The translations under genes were made by a program, and so were the position numbers. Shown here one piece after another: positions 42,033 through 42,149 of a stretch of 42,149 nucleotides of DNA (position 1 is its first letter; every line of letters begins with the position of its first letter). The DNA is taken from NCBI GenBank assembly GCA_002803225.1, contig NXFV01000803.1:1-42149 (forward strand), given 5' to 3'. The stretch comes from Gamarada debralockiae (Eukaryota; Ascomycota; Leotiomycetes; Helotiales; Hyphodiscaceae). The notes beneath the pieces were generated by a model. It searched no databases, was not told the DNA's origin, and saw only the letters and a list, made by a program, of their open reading frames with translations.

Positions 42033-42149
42033 AAAATAAAAAATAAAATAAAAAATAAAATAAAAAATAAAATAAAAAATAAAATAAAAAAATAAAATAA
42101 AAAATAAAATAAAAAATAAAATAAAAAATAAAATAAAAATAAAATAAAA
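42033..42149. repeat. A-rich microsatellite (AAAAATAAAAT type), runs off the window
   Basis: Alternating AAAAAATAAAAT and AAAATAAAAT units with only A and T in a strict pattern, directly after the right MITE end. Its full length is not visible. Confidence 0.95.

Overview
This window looks like nuclear DNA of a filamentous ascomycete (Pezizomycotina; Leotiomycetes would fit, but that is inference). Genes carry many 40-85 bp spliceosomal introns with GTRNGT donors and CTRAY branch points. The families present are typical of that group (Clr5-ankyrin protein, AIM9-like kinase fold, GIT1-like permease, DHA1 transporter, P450). Pogo-like, hAT-like and MITE-like elements are common. I see no prokaryotic operons, CRISPR array, rRNA or intact tRNA. 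Gene structures were built by hand from splice signals and reading-frame phase.

Layout. 0-3 kb: wrecks of a GH27/CBM13 alpha-galactosidase and of a short-chain dehydrogenase, with a 450 bp inverted-repeat element between them. 3.3-8 kb: a GIT1/PHO84-type major facilitator (minus), then a divergently placed multi-intron gene of unknown function with a helical, STAND-like N-terminus and one frameshift (plus). 10-11.8 kb: an intact six-exon cytochrome P450. 13-16 kb: an acidic repeat protein fragment, two minisatellites framed by a direct duplication, and a small inverted-repeat element. 17-18.2 kb: a lineage-specific acidic-tailed protein. 18.2-22.7 kb: no gene I can support. 22.7-25.4 kb: a flavin-reductase-like gene facing a DHA1 drug/polyamine-type transporter. 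26.2-27.9 kb: a heavily broken ammonium permease. 29-30.9 kb: an AIM9-like phosphotransferase-fold protein. 31-36 kb: a transposon graveyard (hAT, pogo with a nested MITE, a 452 bp inverted-repeat element). 36.3-39.8 kb: an intact seven-exon Clr5-ankyrin gene. 40-42.1 kb: AT-rich repeats, an NB-ARC (NLR-type) remnant between two MITE-like elements, and an A/T microsatellite running off the end.

How it fits together. Apparently working metabolic and transport genes alternate with dead ones. Four cellular genes (alpha-galactosidase, SDR, ammonium permease, NB-ARC protein) have decayed. Three of them appear to carry a Trp-to-stop change of G-to-A type, as repeat-induced point mutation (RIP) or cytosine deamination would give, together with indels, which RIP does not make. 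The only gene pair whose arrangement hints at joint function is the flavin-reductase-like gene and the DHA1 transporter, convergent and 163 bp apart. I found no convincing new multi-gene system. The observations most worth checking are the frameshifted STAND-like gene, the GC-AG intron in the transporter, the two end-of-window MITE families with shared internal AAGCATA arrays, and the intact Clr5-ankyrin gene surviving in a transposon island.
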